Shown in pieces: positions 53,051-61,209 of a stretch of 64,000 bases of DNA. A program made the position numbers and the translations under genes. How positions within the stretch are numbered: the first letter of the stretch is position 1; every line of letters begins with the position of its first letter. The notes beneath the pieces are model-generated. The model was not told the DNA's origin. It made no database searches and worked only from the letters and a program-made list of their open reading frames with translations. Source of the DNA: CADEED01 sp964444835 (lineage in GTDB: Bacteria; Pseudomonadota; Gammaproteobacteria; Steroidobacterales; Steroidobacteraceae); assembly GCA_964444835.1 (NCBI GenBank), contig CAYUIT010000002.1, positions 1-64,000 of the forward strand, given 5' to 3'.

Positions 53051-54286
53051 TCATCCGACTCCCTCGCGCCGACCGTTCCGCTCGGCAACCACGCGGGCGT
53101 GAGCGCGCAACGTCGCGACCAACGCTGCCTGCGCAGCAGTGGGCCGCCAGTCGCGCCGCCAGGTCATTCCGATCTTCCTAACGACTCGCCCCGCCGGGTG
53201 CGGCAACGCAATCAACTCACCCGCAGCAAGTTCATACTGCACTTGGTGCGCCGACAGTAGCATCGCGCGATCGCTGCCGAGCAGGAGCGCGCGGGCCGCG
53301 ACCAAAGAATTGCATTCGATCGGCTCGACCGCAAACGCGGTGCCCACTGGAAACAAGTCGCGAAAGTGCGCATGCAGCGGTGATTCGGCCCGCGGCGCAA
53401 TCCATGCGAGTCGCGCCAACATCGCACGCGTGGGTGCGCGCTGGGGCCGTTTGGCAAGTGGATGGCCAGCGCGCACGATGATGGCGAGCGGATCGTCAAA
53501 CAGCGGCTCCTGCACGACATCCTCACCGACGGCGCTGCGCACGGCGCCGACGAGCAGGTCGGCCCGACCGCGCCGCAAGGCCTCGAGCATGCTGTCGTAA
53601 GGGCCATCGAGAATCGCAACTCGATGATGCGGGTGTGTCGTCGCGAACTCGAGCACGGCGGCCGGAACGAGCACGCTCCGTGCCAAAGGCATCGCGCCGA
53701 TCACGGTCGTGCCGCGCTCGTCTCCTGCGAGAGCTGCCACTTCAGCCGCCGCCTGCAGCCACTCGGTCGCTGCGAGTTGCACTCGCCGCGCGAGTCGCTC
53801 CGCCTCCCGCGTCGGCCTCACACCATGACTCGTAGTTTCGAATAGCGGGACACCCAGCGCGCGCTCGAGCTGGCGCGCCGCCCGATGCATGGTGGTACGG
53901 GCAACACCGCTGGCACGCGCTGCGCGACCGAAGCCGCCGTGCTCGACCGTCGCAAGCAGAGCATCCACCTGTGCCGAGGTGAGGGCTCGAAGCGGATCGC
54001 TGAGCGTCGGCTTCGCTCCGCGTAGCGCTTCCTCAATACCAATTTGGAGCTGTTCCAGCGCCCGGGTCAGACGCGTTGCAACGATGGTGCCCGCCGCAGT
54101 CGCGGTCACACCGCGGCTCGTCCGCACAAACAATGGCGTAGCGAACTGCCGCTCGAGTGCTGCAATCGCCTGCGTTACAGCGGGTTGCGACAGATGGAGC
54201 GCACGACTCACGGCGCTCAAGCTCCCGAGGCGAGCGGCGGCGCTCAACACGCGCCAGTGGCGCAGCTGCGGCAGCCTCTCATTCAT
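53051..54286 (-). CDS. LysR-family regulator with two tandem helix-turn-helix domains
   Basis: A 411-residue protein, about 100 longer than usual. Residues about 8-68 form one LysR HTH (VLSAAARLGSLSAVSRALHLSQPAVTQAIAALERQF) and residues about 103-163 a second one (LLATVEHGGFGRAARASGVARTTMHRAARQLERAL). The rest is a LysR effector domain (TTVIGAMPLARSVLVPAAVL, then a VRSAVGEDVVQEPLFDDPLAIIV segment). It is divergent from ligK, so it is likely the regulator of the lig genes. Tandem HTH regulators in this family are unusual. Confidence 0.85.
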   Translation of the reverse strand: MNERLPQLRHWRVLSAAARLGSLSAVSRALHLSQPAVTQAIAALERQFATPLFVRTSRGVTATAAGTIVATRLTRALEQLQIGIEEALRGAKPTLSDPLRALTSAQVDALLATVEHGGFGRAARASGVARTTMHRAARQLERALGVPLFETTSHGVRPTREAERLARRVQLAATEWLQAAAEVAALAGDERGTTVIGAMPLARSVLVPAAVLEFATTHPHHRVAILDGPYDSMLEALRRGRADLLVGAVRSAVGEDVVQEPLFDDPLAIIVRAGHPLAKRPQRAPTRAMLARLAWIAPRAESPLHAHFRDLFPVGTAFAVEPIECNSLVAARALLLGSDRAMLLSAHQVQYELAAGELIALPHPAGRVVRKIGMTWRRDWRPTAAQAALVATLRAHARVVAERNGRREGVG

Positions 54287-54308
54287 CGCGTGGAAATCCT
54301 CATCGTCA

Positions 54309-54341
54309 GCAATTTCTTATATCTGTTCGCGAATTGCAATT
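54309..54341. promoter_or_regulatory. GCAATT...AATTGC inverted repeat and AATTGCAATT palindrome
   Basis: GCAATT at 54309-54314 and AATTGC at 54332-54337 form an inverted repeat, and the right end is itself the palindrome AATTGCAATT. Position between the divergent LysR and ligK genes makes an operator for the lig regulator likely. Confidence 0.5.
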
Positions 54342-54397
54342 GGTCTTGCTCCAGACAGCGGCGCGACAATGCCCCTCTACACTCGAGGACCTGATTC

Positions 54398-55087
54398 ATG
54401 AGCATCGTGTACACGAACATTCGCCGCGCCGAACGCGCGGTTGTCGACGGCCTCGCCGAATGCGGCGTCGCCACCGTTCATGAGGCCCAAGGCCGTACCG
54501 GCTTGCTGGCGCCTAACATGCGGCCTATCTACGCGGGCGCGCGCATTGCAGGCACGGCCGTCACAGTCAGCACAGCACCCTGTGACAACTGGATGATCCA
54601 CGTGGCCATCGAGCAGTGCCAGGAAGGCGACGTCTTGGTCGTCGCCCCCACGTCCTATTCCGATGCAGGGTACTTCGGTGAGCTACTCGGCAGCTCGCTC
54701 TTGGCGCGCGGCGTTCGCGGTCTCATCATCGATGCGGGCGTGCGCGACGTTCGTGACCTCACCGCGATTGGCTTTCCGGTTTGGTCGAAAGCAGTCTCAG
54801 CGCAAGGCACCGTCAAGGAGACGCTGGGCAGTGTCAATGTACCAGTCGTCTGCGCAGGTGCGTTGATCCATCCCGGCGATGTCGTCATCGCTGACGACGA
54901 CGGCGTGTGCGTCGTGCCCCGCAAAGCCGCACCCGGTGTATTGCAAGCCAGTGTCGAGCGCGAGGCCAAGGAGGCCAAGGTTCGTGCCCGCCTCAAGGCG
55001 GGCGAACTCGGACTCGACATCTACGGCATGCGCGAGCGGCTAACGAGCCGTGGACTCGTGTATCGCGAGCAACCCGCAGAGGATTGA
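54398..55087 (+). CDS. ligK: 4-carboxy-4-hydroxy-2-oxoadipate aldolase (LigK/GalC-like, RraA fold)
   Basis: A 229-residue RraA-fold protein. The aldolase site segment GLIIDAGVRDVRDL and the ligand segment EGDVLVVAPTSYSDAGYFGELL are those of LigK-type aldolases, which cleave 4-carboxy-4-hydroxy-2-oxoadipate to pyruvate and oxaloacetate and also decarboxylate oxaloacetate. It is followed at once by galD/ligU, duf1932, ligJ and ligI, all in one direction. It is the last step of the protocatechuate/gallate 4,5-cleavage route. Confidence 0.92.
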   Translation: MSIVYTNIRRAERAVVDGLAECGVATVHEAQGRTGLLAPNMRPIYAGARIAGTAVTVSTAPCDNWMIHVAIEQCQEGDVLVVAPTSYSDAGYFGELLGSSLLARGVRGLIIDAGVRDVRDLTAIGFPVWSKAVSAQGTVKETLGSVNVPVVCAGALIHPGDVVIADDDGVCVVPRKAAPGVLQASVEREAKEAKVRARLKAGELGLDIYGMRERLTSRGLVYREQPAED

Positions 55088-55091
55088 CAGC

Positions 55092-56183
55092 ATGCTGCGC
55101 GCCATTCCGGCCACGTTGATGCGCGGTGGAACCTCGAAGGGCGTGTACTTCGACGCGCGCGACCTACCCACCGATCGAGCGATCCGCGATCGCGTTCTGC
55201 TTGCTGCGCTTGGGTCACCCGACATTCGGCAAATCGATGGCGTTGGCGGCGCGCATCCGCTCACGAGTAAGGTCGCCGTACTCAGTCGTGCCACGCGGCC
55301 CGACGCCGATGTCGATTATCTGTTTCTGCAAGTCGTCGTCGATCGCGCCGAGGTGAGTGACTCGCAAAACTGCGGCAACATCCTCGCAGGCGTTGGACCT
55401 TGGGCGATCGAGCACGGCCTCGTCGCGGCGCGCGGCGACGTCACGCCCGTAAGAATTCACATGGTCAACACGGCGAGCATTGCCGTGGCTCACGTGCCGA
55501 CGCCAGCAGGCCAAGTGGAATACGAAGGCGACGCGCGTATTGATGGCGTGCCCGGCACCGCTGCTGCCATCAGCATCGACTTTCTGGATGTCGCCGGCTC
55601 CTCGTGTGGCGCCCTCTTCCCCACCGGCCAGGTGCGCGATCGCGTCGATGGGATCGACGTCACGTGCATCGACAACGGCATGCCGGTCGTGATTCTGAAA
55701 GCGGCCGACTTTGGCCTCACAGGACAAGAATCACCCGAGGCGATCGAAGCGAACGCCCCGGTGAAGCAGCGCGTCGAGAAGATCCGCCTCGAACTCGGAC
55801 CGCGCATGAATCTGGGCGACGTGACGAAGAAGACCGTGCCGAAGATGTCGCTGGTGGCGCCTGCACAGCACGGCGGCGCGCTCGATACGCGCACCTTCAT
55901 CCCGCATCGTGTGCACGAAGCAATCGGCGTACTCGGTGCTGTCAGTGTGGCAACCGCGTGCGTCGCTGCGGGGTCGGTTGCTGCAGAAGTCGCTAACATT
56001 CAAGCGCAGTCGGGCCCGCGCCGTCTCGACATCGAACACCCGACAGGCTTTTTCACCGTCGACATGGATGTCAGCGTCGAACCCAATGGCTTGCGCGTGA
56101 ATCGCTCGGCCCTGGTGCGCACCGCGCGCAAACTCATGCGCGGCGAGCTCTACGTGCCGTCCGCGGCGTGGAGTCACGGATGA
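55092..56183 (+). CDS. galD: 4-oxalomesaconate tautomerase (GalD/LigU-like, PrpF family)
   Basis: A 363-residue PrpF-family protein starting MLRAIPATLMRGGTSKGVYF. Family landmarks include MRGGTSKG, SQNCGNILAGVG, GSSCGALFPTG, and a late NIQAQSGPRRLDIEHPTGFF. GalD and LigU shift a double bond in oxalomesaconate (keto/enol or isomer forms) before hydration. Position between ligK and ligJ fits. The stop overlaps the next gene as ATGA. Confidence 0.9.
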   Translation: MLRAIPATLMRGGTSKGVYFDARDLPTDRAIRDRVLLAALGSPDIRQIDGVGGAHPLTSKVAVLSRATRPDADVDYLFLQVVVDRAEVSDSQNCGNILAGVGPWAIEHGLVAARGDVTPVRIHMVNTASIAVAHVPTPAGQVEYEGDARIDGVPGTAAAISIDFLDVAGSSCGALFPTGQVRDRVDGIDVTCIDNGMPVVILKAADFGLTGQESPEAIEANAPVKQRVEKIRLELGPRMNLGDVTKKTVPKMSLVAPAQHGGALDTRTFIPHRVHEAIGVLGAVSVATACVAAGSVAAEVANIQAQSGPRRLDIEHPTGFFTVDMDVSVEPNGLRVNRSALVRTARKLMRGELYVPSAAWSHG

Positions 56184-57124
56184 GTGCCAGTGGCACTAAC
56201 AACCTGCACTCGCACGCCACTGAGCGAATCGCACTGATTGGCTTCGGCGAGGTGGGTCAGACGTTGGCGACAGACCTGCTCGCGGCTGGCCACACCGATC
56301 TGTTGGTATGGGACAAGTTGCTGCCCGACGCGGCGAGCATTCCCGGTCGTGCGCTCGCACAGTTCCCGCAGGTAAGCGCGGCAGTCAACATGAACGCTGC
56401 GCTTCTCAATCGAACGGTCGTCATCTGCGCGGTCACCGCAGGCGAATGCTTGGCCGCCGCGCTCGAGGCAGCCGAGTCACTGGCGCCTAACACCTTCTAT
56501 TTCGATCTCAACTCCGTCTCGCCGACGACCAAGATCGAGGCAGCGCGCGCCGTCGAGAGCCGCGGCGCGCGCTTTGTTGAAGCCGCCGTGATGTCGCCGA
56601 TCGGGCCCAAACGGATTGCCTCGCCGATGCTCCTCGGCGGGCCACATGCCGACGCCTTTGCCTCGATCGCACGCACGCTCGGCTTTAGCGGTATTGAGGT
56701 GTTTGCGGCGACACTCGGGCGCGCGTCGGCTGCGAAAATGTGCCGTAGTGTCATGATCAAGGGACTCGAAGCGCTGCTAACGGAGTCGCTGCTGGCGGCA
56801 CGGCACTATGGCGTCGAATCGACAGTGCTCCAATCGCTCCGCGATTTGTTCCCGCACGAGGACTGGCCGTCGGTGGCGCGCTATATGATTTCTCGCTCAT
56901 TGCAGCATGGTCGCCGGCGTGCGGAGGAAATGCGGGAGGTCGCGCGAACGGTCGCCGAGGCACGCCTCGACCCCTGGATGAGCGCAGCGTGCGCCGAACG
57001 CCAAGACTGGGCTGCGCGCTATCGCAGCGCCCTCGATCAACCCGCGCTGGAGCCCATGCTGGATGCCGTACTGGCCGCAGCGCGCACCTCAACAGCCACC
57101 GCTAACAAGATGGAGTCGCGATGA
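56180..57124 (+). CDS. NAD(P)-binding DUF1932 protein in the lig cluster
   Basis: A 314-residue protein. Residues about 12-40 have a 6-phosphogluconate-dehydrogenase-like GFGEVGQTLATDLLAAGH nucleotide site, and residues about 190-255 the DUF1932 helical domain. It sits between tautomerase and hydratase genes with ATGA overlaps on both sides, so it must act in this pathway or be coexpressed with it. It has no defined step in the textbook route. A dehydrogenase for a side product, or a substitute for a missing step, is possible. Confidence 0.82.
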   Translation: MSASGTNNLHSHATERIALIGFGEVGQTLATDLLAAGHTDLLVWDKLLPDAASIPGRALAQFPQVSAAVNMNAALLNRTVVICAVTAGECLAAALEAAESLAPNTFYFDLNSVSPTTKIEAARAVESRGARFVEAAVMSPIGPKRIASPMLLGGPHADAFASIARTLGFSGIEVFAATLGRASAAKMCRSVMIKGLEALLTESLLAARHYGVESTVLQSLRDLFPHEDWPSVARYMISRSLQHGRRRAEEMREVARTVAEARLDPWMSAACAERQDWAARYRSALDQPALEPMLDAVLAAARTSTATANKMESR

Positions 57125-58143
57125 TCATCGATTGCCACGGCCACTACACGACGGCACCTGCCGCGCATCAGAAATTCCGCGACGCGCAAGTCGCCGGGAT
57201 CAAAGATCCGACGGCTGCGCCGGCGAAGCCCGCACACATCTCCGATGACGAAATCCGCGAGACCATCGAAACGAACCAGCTAAAGCTGCAGCAACAACGC
57301 GGCAGCGATCTCACGATCTTCTCACCGCGCGCATCTGCGATGGGACATCACGTCGGCGACGAGAAGATCTCTTCCGCGTGGACGATCGCTAACAACGATC
57401 TGATCAAGCGCGTGGTCGATCTGTATCCCGAAAATTTTGTCGGCGTATGTCAGCTACCGCAATCGCCGGGCGTACCGATCGCGAATTCAATTCGCGAACT
57501 CGAGCGCTGCGTCAATGAGCTCGGCTTCATCGGCTGCAATCTCAACCCCGATCCCTCAGGCGGACATTGGAAGTCTCCGCCACTCACGGACAAGCACTGG
57601 TACCCCTTCTACGAGAAGATGGTCGAGCTCGACGTGCCGGCGATGATCCACGTCTCGGCCTCTTGCAATCCGAACTTTCACGCCACCGGCGCGCACTACA
57701 TCAATGCGGACACCACGGCCTTCATGCAGTTCATCGAAGGCGATCTGTTTCGCGACTTCCCGACCTTGAAATTCATCATTCCGCACGGTGGCGGTGCGGT
57801 TCCTTACCACTGGGGTCGATATCGCGGGCTCGCCGATATGCTCAAGCGTCCGCCACTCACCGAGCACGTGATGAAGAACGTGTTCTTCGACACATGCGTC
57901 TATCACCAACCTGGTATCGATCTGCTGGTGAAGGTGATCGACATCGACAATATTCTTTTCGGCTCCGAGATGGTCGGTGCGGTGCGTGGTATCGATCCCA
58001 CGACGGGGCACTACTTCGACGATACGAAGCGCTACATCGATGCGCTCGCGATCCCAACGCGCGACAAGGCACGAATCTTCGAGGGCAACGCGCGCCGTGT
58101 GTTCCCTCGCCTCGACGCACGCCTGAAGGCGATGGGTCAATGA
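57121..58143 (+). CDS. ligJ: 4-oxalomesaconate hydratase (LigJ-like amidohydrolase)
   Basis: A 340-residue amidohydrolase-superfamily lyase. Metal ligands are visible as DCHGHY at the start, His in MIHVSAS, and Glu in LFGSEMVG, as in LigJ. It also has IPHGGGAVPYH. LigJ adds water to oxalomesaconate to form 4-carboxy-4-hydroxy-2-oxoadipate. ATGA overlaps on both sides show that it belongs to the lig operon. Confidence 0.92.
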   Translation: MIIDCHGHYTTAPAAHQKFRDAQVAGIKDPTAAPAKPAHISDDEIRETIETNQLKLQQQRGSDLTIFSPRASAMGHHVGDEKISSAWTIANNDLIKRVVDLYPENFVGVCQLPQSPGVPIANSIRELERCVNELGFIGCNLNPDPSGGHWKSPPLTDKHWYPFYEKMVELDVPAMIHVSASCNPNFHATGAHYINADTTAFMQFIEGDLFRDFPTLKFIIPHGGGAVPYHWGRYRGLADMLKRPPLTEHVMKNVFFDTCVYHQPGIDLLVKVIDIDNILFGSEMVGAVRGIDPTTGHYFDDTKRYIDALAIPTRDKARIFEGNARRVFPRLDARLKAMGQ

Positions 58144-59078
58144 CGCGGCTCGTGCCCGGCGGCGCGGGGTGGGCGTCGAACGCTGCATCGGGCGCATTCA
58201 CCATGGATGCCAAGTGGCTGCCGTTCCATCCGGCCCCGAGCAAGCCGACGTTTGTGGCACCGCCTGGCGCGGTCGACGCGCACTGTCACGTGTTTGGCCC
58301 GGGCGCCACGTTTCCCTACGCACCGGAGCGCAAGTACACGCCCTGCGATGCTTCGAAAGACCACCTGTGGGCACTGCGTGATTACCTCGGCTTCGAGCGT
58401 AACGTCATCGTGCAAGCCACCTGTCACGGCACAGACAATCGTGCTGTGCTCGACGCGTTGCGAGCCGCGGGTGGCCGCGCACGCGGCGTCGCCACCGTCA
58501 AAGCGGACATCAGCGATGCGGCGTTGCACGAGATGGACGCGGTCGGCATCCGCGGCGTCCGCTTCAACTTCGTCAAGCGACTCGTCGATACCACGCCACG
58601 CGAAGTATTGCGTGCAATTGCCGAGCGCGTAGCGCCGCTCGGCTGGCACATTGTCATCTACTTCGAGGCGAGCGATTTGCCGGAGTACTATGACTTTTTC
58701 GCATCACTACCGACCACGGTGGTCGTCGATCATATGGGTCGTCCCGATGTCACCAAACCGGTCGACGGACCAGAGTTCGAGTTGTTCGTAAAGCTCATGC
58801 GCGAACGCACTAACATCTGGTCGAAAGTGAGCTGTCCGGACCGGCTCTCGGTTTCCGGGCCGCCGGGTTGGGACGATGTCGTGCCGTTCGCCAAGCGACT
58901 GGTCGACACCTTTCCCGATCGCGTGCTGTGGGGCACGGACTGGCCGCATCCCAACATGACGAAATACATGCCCGACGATGGACAGCTCGTCGACTTCATC
59001 CCACGGATTGCAACCACAGCCGCGTTGCAACGCAAGTTGCTAGTCGACAATCCGCTCGCACTCTATTGGGCTCGCTGA
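58140..59078 (+). CDS. ligI: 2-pyrone-4,6-dicarboxylate hydrolase (LigI-like)
   Basis: A 312-residue amidohydrolase-superfamily lactonase. ATG 58140 overlaps the LigJ stop as ATGA. The N-terminus VDAHCHVFGPGATFPY and the VLWGTDWPHPN motif with the catalytic Asp are those of LigI. It hydrolyses 2-pyrone-4,6-dicarboxylate to oxalomesaconate and works without the usual bound metal. The stop precedes ligC by 62 bp. Confidence 0.93.
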   Translation: MTRLVPGGAGWASNAASGAFTMDAKWLPFHPAPSKPTFVAPPGAVDAHCHVFGPGATFPYAPERKYTPCDASKDHLWALRDYLGFERNVIVQATCHGTDNRAVLDALRAAGGRARGVATVKADISDAALHEMDAVGIRGVRFNFVKRLVDTTPREVLRAIAERVAPLGWHIVIYFEASDLPEYYDFFASLPTTVVVDHMGRPDVTKPVDGPEFELFVKLMRERTNIWSKVSCPDRLSVSGPPGWDDVVPFAKRLVDTFPDRVLWGTDWPHPNMTKYMPDDGQLVDFIPRIATTAALQRKLLVDNPLALYWAR

Positions 59079-59140
59079 GCGAGACGCGCAAACCGTAAAC
59101 GCAACACTACACGTAACAAGATTAGTTAGGAGTGAATCGC

Positions 59141-60103
59141 ATGAAAGTCGTTCTCGCCGGAGCTGGCGCGTTTGGCATCAAGCATCTCGACGCCATCAAG
59201 GCCATCAATGCCACGGGTGGCGGAATCGAAGTTGTCTCGGTCGTCGGTCGTCAGATCGAGCCGACGCGCGAGGTCGCGCGCAAATACGGCATACCGCATG
59301 CCACGACAGAACTTGCCGATGCGCTGCGCCAACCCGGCGTGGACGCGGCAATTTTGTGCACGCCGACGCAGATCCACGCGGCACAAGCGATCGAGTGCAT
59401 GCGCGCGGGCAAGCATGTCCAAGTGGAAATTCCGCTTGCCGATCGCTGGGAAGATGCGGCCGCCGTGGCCAAGCTGCAGCAGGAAACGGGCCTCGTATGC
59501 ATGGTAGGGCATACGCGTCGCTTCAATCCCTCGCATCAATACGTGCACCAGAAGATCGTGGCGCGTGAAATCGCGGTTCAACAAATGGACGTGCAGACGT
59601 TCTTCTTTCGTCGCACCAACATGAACGCACTCGGTCAGCCGCGCTCGTGGACGGATCACTTGTTATGGCATCACGCGGCTCACACGGTTGATTTGTTCGC
59701 CTACCAAACCGGCTCGCCAATCAAGATTGCGCAAGCCGTACAAGGCCCGATCCACCCGACGCTCGGGATCGCGATGGACATGTCGATTCAATTGAAGAGC
59801 GCCAACGGCGCGATCTGCACCTTGTCGTTGTCCTTCAACAATGATGGCCCGCTCGGTACGTTCTTCCGCTATATCTGCGATAACGGCACCTACATCGCGC
59901 GCTACGACGATCTGATCGACGGTAAAGACCAGAAGATCGACGTATCGAAGGTCGCCGTATCGATGAACGGCATCGAATTGCAAGATCGCGAGTTCTTCGC
60001 CGCCATTCGCGAGCGTCGCGAGCCGAACGGCAGCGTCCACCAAGTGTTGCCTTGCTACCGCACCCTGCACGAACTCGAACAGCATCTGGCGCGCCAAGGA
60101 TGA
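59141..60103 (+). CDS. ligC: 4-carboxy-2-hydroxymuconate-6-semialdehyde dehydrogenase (LigC-like)
   Basis: A 320-residue Gfo/Idh/MocA-fold dehydrogenase with TAGGAG before its ATG. Motifs are GAGAFGIKHLDAI for NADP and the LLWHHAAHTVDLF segment with the catalytic His. LigC oxidises the hemiacetal of 4-carboxy-2-hydroxymuconate-6-semialdehyde to 2-pyrone-4,6-dicarboxylate. The next gene overlaps as ATGA. It is the first post-cleavage step, yet the dioxygenase itself is absent here. Confidence 0.92.
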   Translation: MKVVLAGAGAFGIKHLDAIKAINATGGGIEVVSVVGRQIEPTREVARKYGIPHATTELADALRQPGVDAAILCTPTQIHAAQAIECMRAGKHVQVEIPLADRWEDAAAVAKLQQETGLVCMVGHTRRFNPSHQYVHQKIVAREIAVQQMDVQTFFFRRTNMNALGQPRSWTDHLLWHHAAHTVDLFAYQTGSPIKIAQAVQGPIHPTLGIAMDMSIQLKSANGAICTLSLSFNNDGPLGTFFRYICDNGTYIARYDDLIDGKDQKIDVSKVAVSMNGIELQDREFFAAIRERREPNGSVHQVLPCYRTLHELEQHLARQG

Positions 60104-61098
60104 CAGCCACTCGGCTCATTGGCTCGACCCCGGTCAGTGCGATCGGCTTCGGCTGCATGAATCTGAATCATGCGTATGGGCAGCCCGTGACGCTCGCGCA
60201 GGCTCGGGAAGTCATCGCTCGCGCGATCGACTGTGGCTACACGCACTTCGATACCGCCGCATTGTACGGATTTGGCAAGAACGAAAGCTTGTTAGGCGAA
60301 ATCCTCCCGCCCTACCGAGCGCGCATCCATCTCGCCAGCAAGTGCGGGATGACCGGCGTCGACGGCAAGCGCGTGATCGACGGCCGGCCCGCGACGCTAC
60401 AACGCACGGTCGATGAGGCGTTGCAGCGCTTGCGAACCGACGTGCTGGATCTCTATTACTTGCATCGCTTCGACAAAGCAGTGCCGGTCGAAGACAGCAT
60501 CGGTGCCCTCGCTAACATGGTGACTGCGGGGAAGATTCGCGCGATTGGCCTGTCGGAGGTTTCCGCAGTCACGCTGCGACGCGCTCACGCGGTGCATCGC
60601 ATCACTGCCGTGCAGTCTGAGTATTCGCTATGGAGTCGCAACGCGGAAATTGCGGTGCTGGATGAATGTCGGCGTTTGGGCATTGCATTCGTCGCTTTCT
60701 CGCCGCTCGGACGCGGCTTCTTGGCCGGCCGCATCGACCATCCCGAAAATCTTGTCAGTTCTGATCTGCGCCGCTCGATGCCGCGATTTCAGGCACCTCA
60801 CTGGCAAGCAAACGCCGCGTTACTGCCCGGCATTCGCGCACTCGCCGCCGAGGCTGGTTGCACACCCGCACAACTTGCCTTGGCGTGGCTGCTGCAACGC
60901 GCGCCTCACATAATCCCCTTGCCTGGCACGCAGTCGGCCGAACATGTGCAGGACAATTTTGGTGCACTCCGCATCTCCCTAGCGCCCGCGCTGGTCACCC
61001 AACTCGAAGCACTGCTAGCCCCGACGGCCATTCAGGGCGCTCGCTACCCCGCTGCCACCTTGTTGGAGGTCGACACGGAGGAGTTTCCAACTCGGTAA
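60100..61098 (+). CDS. Aldo/keto reductase
   Basis: A 332-residue AKR-fold protein with the catalytic set Asp-Tyr (HFDTAALYG), Lys (LASKCGMTG) and His (YYLHRFDKA). It closes with an LPGTQSAEHVQDNF nucleotide-binding segment. It reduces aldehydes or ketones with NADPH. Coupled by ATGA to ligC, it may detoxify an aldehyde side product; no step of the classical route needs it. Confidence 0.88.
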   Translation: MTATRLIGSTPVSAIGFGCMNLNHAYGQPVTLAQAREVIARAIDCGYTHFDTAALYGFGKNESLLGEILPPYRARIHLASKCGMTGVDGKRVIDGRPATLQRTVDEALQRLRTDVLDLYYLHRFDKAVPVEDSIGALANMVTAGKIRAIGLSEVSAVTLRRAHAVHRITAVQSEYSLWSRNAEIAVLDECRRLGIAFVAFSPLGRGFLAGRIDHPENLVSSDLRRSMPRFQAPHWQANAALLPGIRALAAEAGCTPAQLALAWLLQRAPHIIPLPGTQSAEHVQDNFGALRISLAPALVTQLEALLAPTAIQGARYPAATLLEVDTEEFPTR

Positions 61099-61209
61099 TC
61101 GCATTGACCGCCCTCCGGTCGATTAGTATGCTTCACAAACAATTTGGCGGGCCGCTTCGGGGCACGCCGTGCGGCTCATCCATTGTTACTTTGGTAGAGG
61201 GGAAAGACC

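Noticed and set aside
53051..54286. Fusion of two complete LysR genes by frameshift
   Set aside because: There is a single effector domain and no stop or frame change between the two HTH segments.
57567..58139. Long upstream extension of the ligI reading frame (would give about 503 residues)
   Set aside because: It overlaps the whole 3' part of ligJ in another frame and is Arg-rich, typical of an alternative frame in GC-rich DNA. The ATG at 58140 gives the proper LigI N-terminus and an ATGA overlap.
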